The notes beneath the pieces were generated by a model. The model saw only the letters and a list, made by a program, of their open reading frames with translations. It was not told the DNA's origin and did no database searches. 64,000 nucleotides of DNA from DSOI01 sp041394885 (lineage in GTDB: Bacteria > Acidobacteriota > Terriglobia > Bryobacterales > Bryobacteraceae), in the NCBI GenBank assembly GCA_041394885.1, contig JAWKHI010000015.1, positions 1 to 64,000 on the forward strand, given 5' to 3'. Position numbers and translations under genes: made by a program. Positions within the stretch are counted from its first letter, which is position 1. Each line of letters starts with the position of its first letter. Of this stretch, positions 62,536 to 64,000 are shown in pieces.

Positions 62536-63417
62536 ATGCAACCTTCTTCGCGGGTAGGAGATATGCATGTTTGTCCGATGGTGACGCCGGGCACGCCGCC
62601 GGTGCCCCACGTCGGAGGCCCGGTGCTGCCGCCGTGTTTCGTAACGGTGATGACGATGGGGCCGCCGGACGCGCGAATCATGGATATGTGCACGTGCGTG
62701 GGTCCGCCGGATCCGATCTCACAGGGATCGTCGACGGTGCTGGTGGGAGGGATGCCAACGAGCCGGATGGGAGATGCGACCTCACACGGTGGGGCGTTGG
62801 TGGTGGGTGCTCCGACGGTGCTGGTGGGTGGTCCGCCGGTGACACTGGCGGTGGCGCCGGGACAGACGCCGGCATTCGTGGCGGCTCTGCAGGCGGCGTT
62901 GTCGACGATTCTGCCGACGCGGTCCGGCGTGGAGTGGCTGCGGCAGATGGGGGTGAACGGAAGAACGGTGACGTTCCAGGAGACCGCCACCGCCAACGGT
63001 TTCTGCACGCCGGCCAATGGCGCCAATGCGGGGAACGGAACCGGCACCAACAGCACGATCGACTGGAATCCGACTCACAACGTGACCGATTCGGGACTGC
63101 CGGGGGCGCAAGGCACGCCGGGGGCGAACGTGATTCTGGCGCATGAGATGGTGCACGCGCTGCACAACGCCAATGGGAACGAGAGCAACGGGCCGAACGA
63201 CAACTTTCCGGGACAATCGGGGACTTCGGCGCGAAACGAGGAGCGGAGCACGGTGGGCACGGGTGGGTCCCCAATCAACACGCCGACGGGTCCGCAGGCG
63301 AATCCGCCCGACTACAGCGGCAACGTACCGACGGAGAATTCGTTCCGGGACGATCTGGGAATACCCCGCCGGCCGACCTACTATCCGTCGAATTGGCCTG
63401 GCGGACCGCCATGGTAG
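62536..63417 (+). CDS. PAAR-domain T6SS effector with M91-like zinc metallopeptidase domain
   Basis: Protein of 293 residues. The N-terminal 110 residues form a PAAR spike tip, rich in Gly/Pro/Cys/His (MHVCPMVTPGTPPVPHVGGP, MPTSRMGDATSHGGALVVGA). The C-terminal domain has the HEMVHALHNANG zinc motif (His203-His207 with catalytic Glu204) and a downstream NEERSTVG (Glu235/Glu236), the third-ligand pattern of M91 (NleD-like) peptidases. A later TENSFRDDLGIPRRPTYYP segment is also M91-like. It is the probable cargo loaded on the VgrG tip, with its C-terminus delivered into the target. The stop overlaps the next gene by 7 bases. Targets and proteolysis are not shown; the enzyme class is assigned by motif only. 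Confidence 0.8.
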   Translation: MQPSSRVGDMHVCPMVTPGTPPVPHVGGPVLPPCFVTVMTMGPPDARIMDMCTCVGPPDPISQGSSTVLVGGMPTSRMGDATSHGGALVVGAPTVLVGGPPVTLAVAPGQTPAFVAALQAALSTILPTRSGVEWLRQMGVNGRTVTFQETATANGFCTPANGANAGNGTGTNSTIDWNPTHNVTDSGLPGAQGTPGANVILAHEMVHALHNANGNESNGPNDNFPGQSGTSARNEERSTVGTGGSPINTPTGPQANPPDYSGNVPTENSFRDDLGIPRRPTYYPSNWPGGPPW

Positions 63418-64000
63418 GAGTGCTGCCGCGGCGGCAGTGGCTGACGGCGGCCCTTCAGGCGGGTCTGCTGTACTGCCAGCGGCGCGAGCCAGGGACAGGG
63501 AAACAAGGACGGCAACCGATGGGCGCAATACAACTCCAGACGAATTTCGCGATCGAGGCAGGGAAGCTGGTGATCCGGTACCAGGTGACCAACCAGGATT
63601 CTCGTGACGCATATCTGCTGAACCGGCTCTACCGGACAACGCCGGAGTGGATGTTCACGCCCGATGTCGTGTACATACAGCCCAATCCGGAAACGGGCGA
63701 AGTCTGGTTCTATAAGAAGCTGGCGGACCTTCCGCCGCGGCCGAACCCGACGGGGCCGGTGGCGCCGTATGTGTCGCCGGTGCGTGCGGGAGGAGTGTTT
63801 CGCGAGAAGATCGTGCTGGGGTTGCCGGTGCAGCCGTGGGAGGAGTATCGGGAGTACAAGCCGGTGGAGAATCATGGCCCGCGGATGTATTCGTATGCGC
63901 GGTTTTCGGTGGGGTACTACTGGCGGCCGGAGGGCACGGTGGAACAGGAGCGGTCCATTCAGGGGACTGAGGTGGTGTTTCCGGTGACACCACCGGGGTC
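63411..64000 (+). CDS. Candidate immunity protein of the PAAR-M91 effector (partial)
   Basis: An open frame from ATG 63411, overlapping the effector stop by 7 bases, runs to the window end (196 codons and still open). The first 30 residues are basic and moderately hydrophobic (QWLTAALQAGLLYC); an alternative start is ATG 63519 (MGAIQLQTNF). The visible protein has a beta-sandwich-like pattern (KLVIRYQVTNQDSRDAYLL, ...VVYIQPNPETGEVWFYKK). I recognise no family. Immunity genes usually follow their effector directly, so this is the best candidate. Without the remaining sequence, the length and any lipoprotein feature cannot be judged. Confidence 0.6.
   Translation, partial: MVGVLPRRQWLTAALQAGLLYCQRREPGTGKQGRQPMGAIQLQTNFAIEAGKLVIRYQVTNQDSRDAYLLNRLYRTTPEWMFTPDVVYIQPNPETGEVWFYKKLADLPPRPNPTGPVAPYVSPVRAGGVFREKIVLGLPVQPWEEYREYKPVENHGPRMYSYARFSVGYYWRPEGTVEQERSIQGTEVVFPVTPPG

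Noticed and set aside
1..64000. tRNA, rRNA, CRISPR, transposase or phage genes
   Set aside because: I searched by eye for tRNA-like ends, repeat-spacer arrays and transposase motifs and saw none; a dedicated scan would be more sensitive.

Overview
The window reads as a high-GC, gene-dense stretch of an Acidobacteriota chromosome, most likely order Bryobacterales (Solibacter/Bryobacter/Paludibaculum-like). This is inferred from the gene mix: an Oar-like TonB receptor with an N-terminal carboxypeptidase-regulatory domain, a PSD1/DUF1549-DUF1553 plus DUF1501 operon, an ECF-sigma/Ser-Thr-kinase operon, a PEP-CTERM protein, and winged-helix/TPR and winged-helix/TolB-like regulators. I see no rRNA, tRNA, CRISPR array, insertion sequence or phage gene.

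Layout. 0-6 kb: end of a permease-like gene, an FAD-linked oxidase, a PEP-CTERM exported protein, an M28 peptidase and an alpha/beta hydrolase. 6-10.6 kb: an operon on the minus strand, ECF sigma - CsgG-like protein - small exported protein - Ser/Thr kinase. 10.8-14.3 kb: a LuxI-type acyltransferase gene followed by an isoprenylcysteine-methyltransferase-like gene, then two divergent regulators sharing one DNA-binding domain. 14.3-18.2 kb: a DASS anion transporter, a cysteine-amidase-like T6SS effector with a lipoprotein partner, and a TPR protein. 18.2-20.5 kb: a FecR-like protein and an eight-heme cytochrome. 20.5-23.7 kb: a tight operon dciA-like, gatC, gatA, sod, guaD. 23.8-38 kb: amidohydrolase, FG-GAP protein, chorismate-lyase-like protein, large TonB receptor, ceramidase-like protein and the PSD1/NHL/DUF1501 operon.

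38-44.5 kb holds an exopolysaccharide/O-antigen type cluster (three glycosyltransferases, a Wzy/WaaL-like polymerase or ligase, an FkbM methyltransferase and an initiating sugar transferase).

44.7-64 kb is a type VI secretion system (T6SS). It comprises a proline-rich pseudokinase-like membrane protein with repeated GEFT motifs, tssK, a fused TssB-TssC-like protein, tssB, tssC, hcp, a frameshifted impE/tagJ, tssA, tssE, tssF, tssG, clpV (tssH), vgrG (tssI), a PAAR-M91 metallopeptidase effector and, running off the end, a candidate immunity gene. TssJ, TssL and TssM are not in the window.

The most notable items are: (i) the LuxI-like/ICMT-like gene pair without a LuxR, (ii) two separate putative T6SS effector-partner pairs, (iii) the GEFT-repeat pseudokinase scaffold and the fused TssBC paralogue, and (iv) short sequence words shared between the LuxI/ECF intergenic region and the tssB promoter, which would be consistent with common control. 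Three apparent one-base deletions, each best explained by a missing G, break two T6SS-region genes; these may be sequencing errors.
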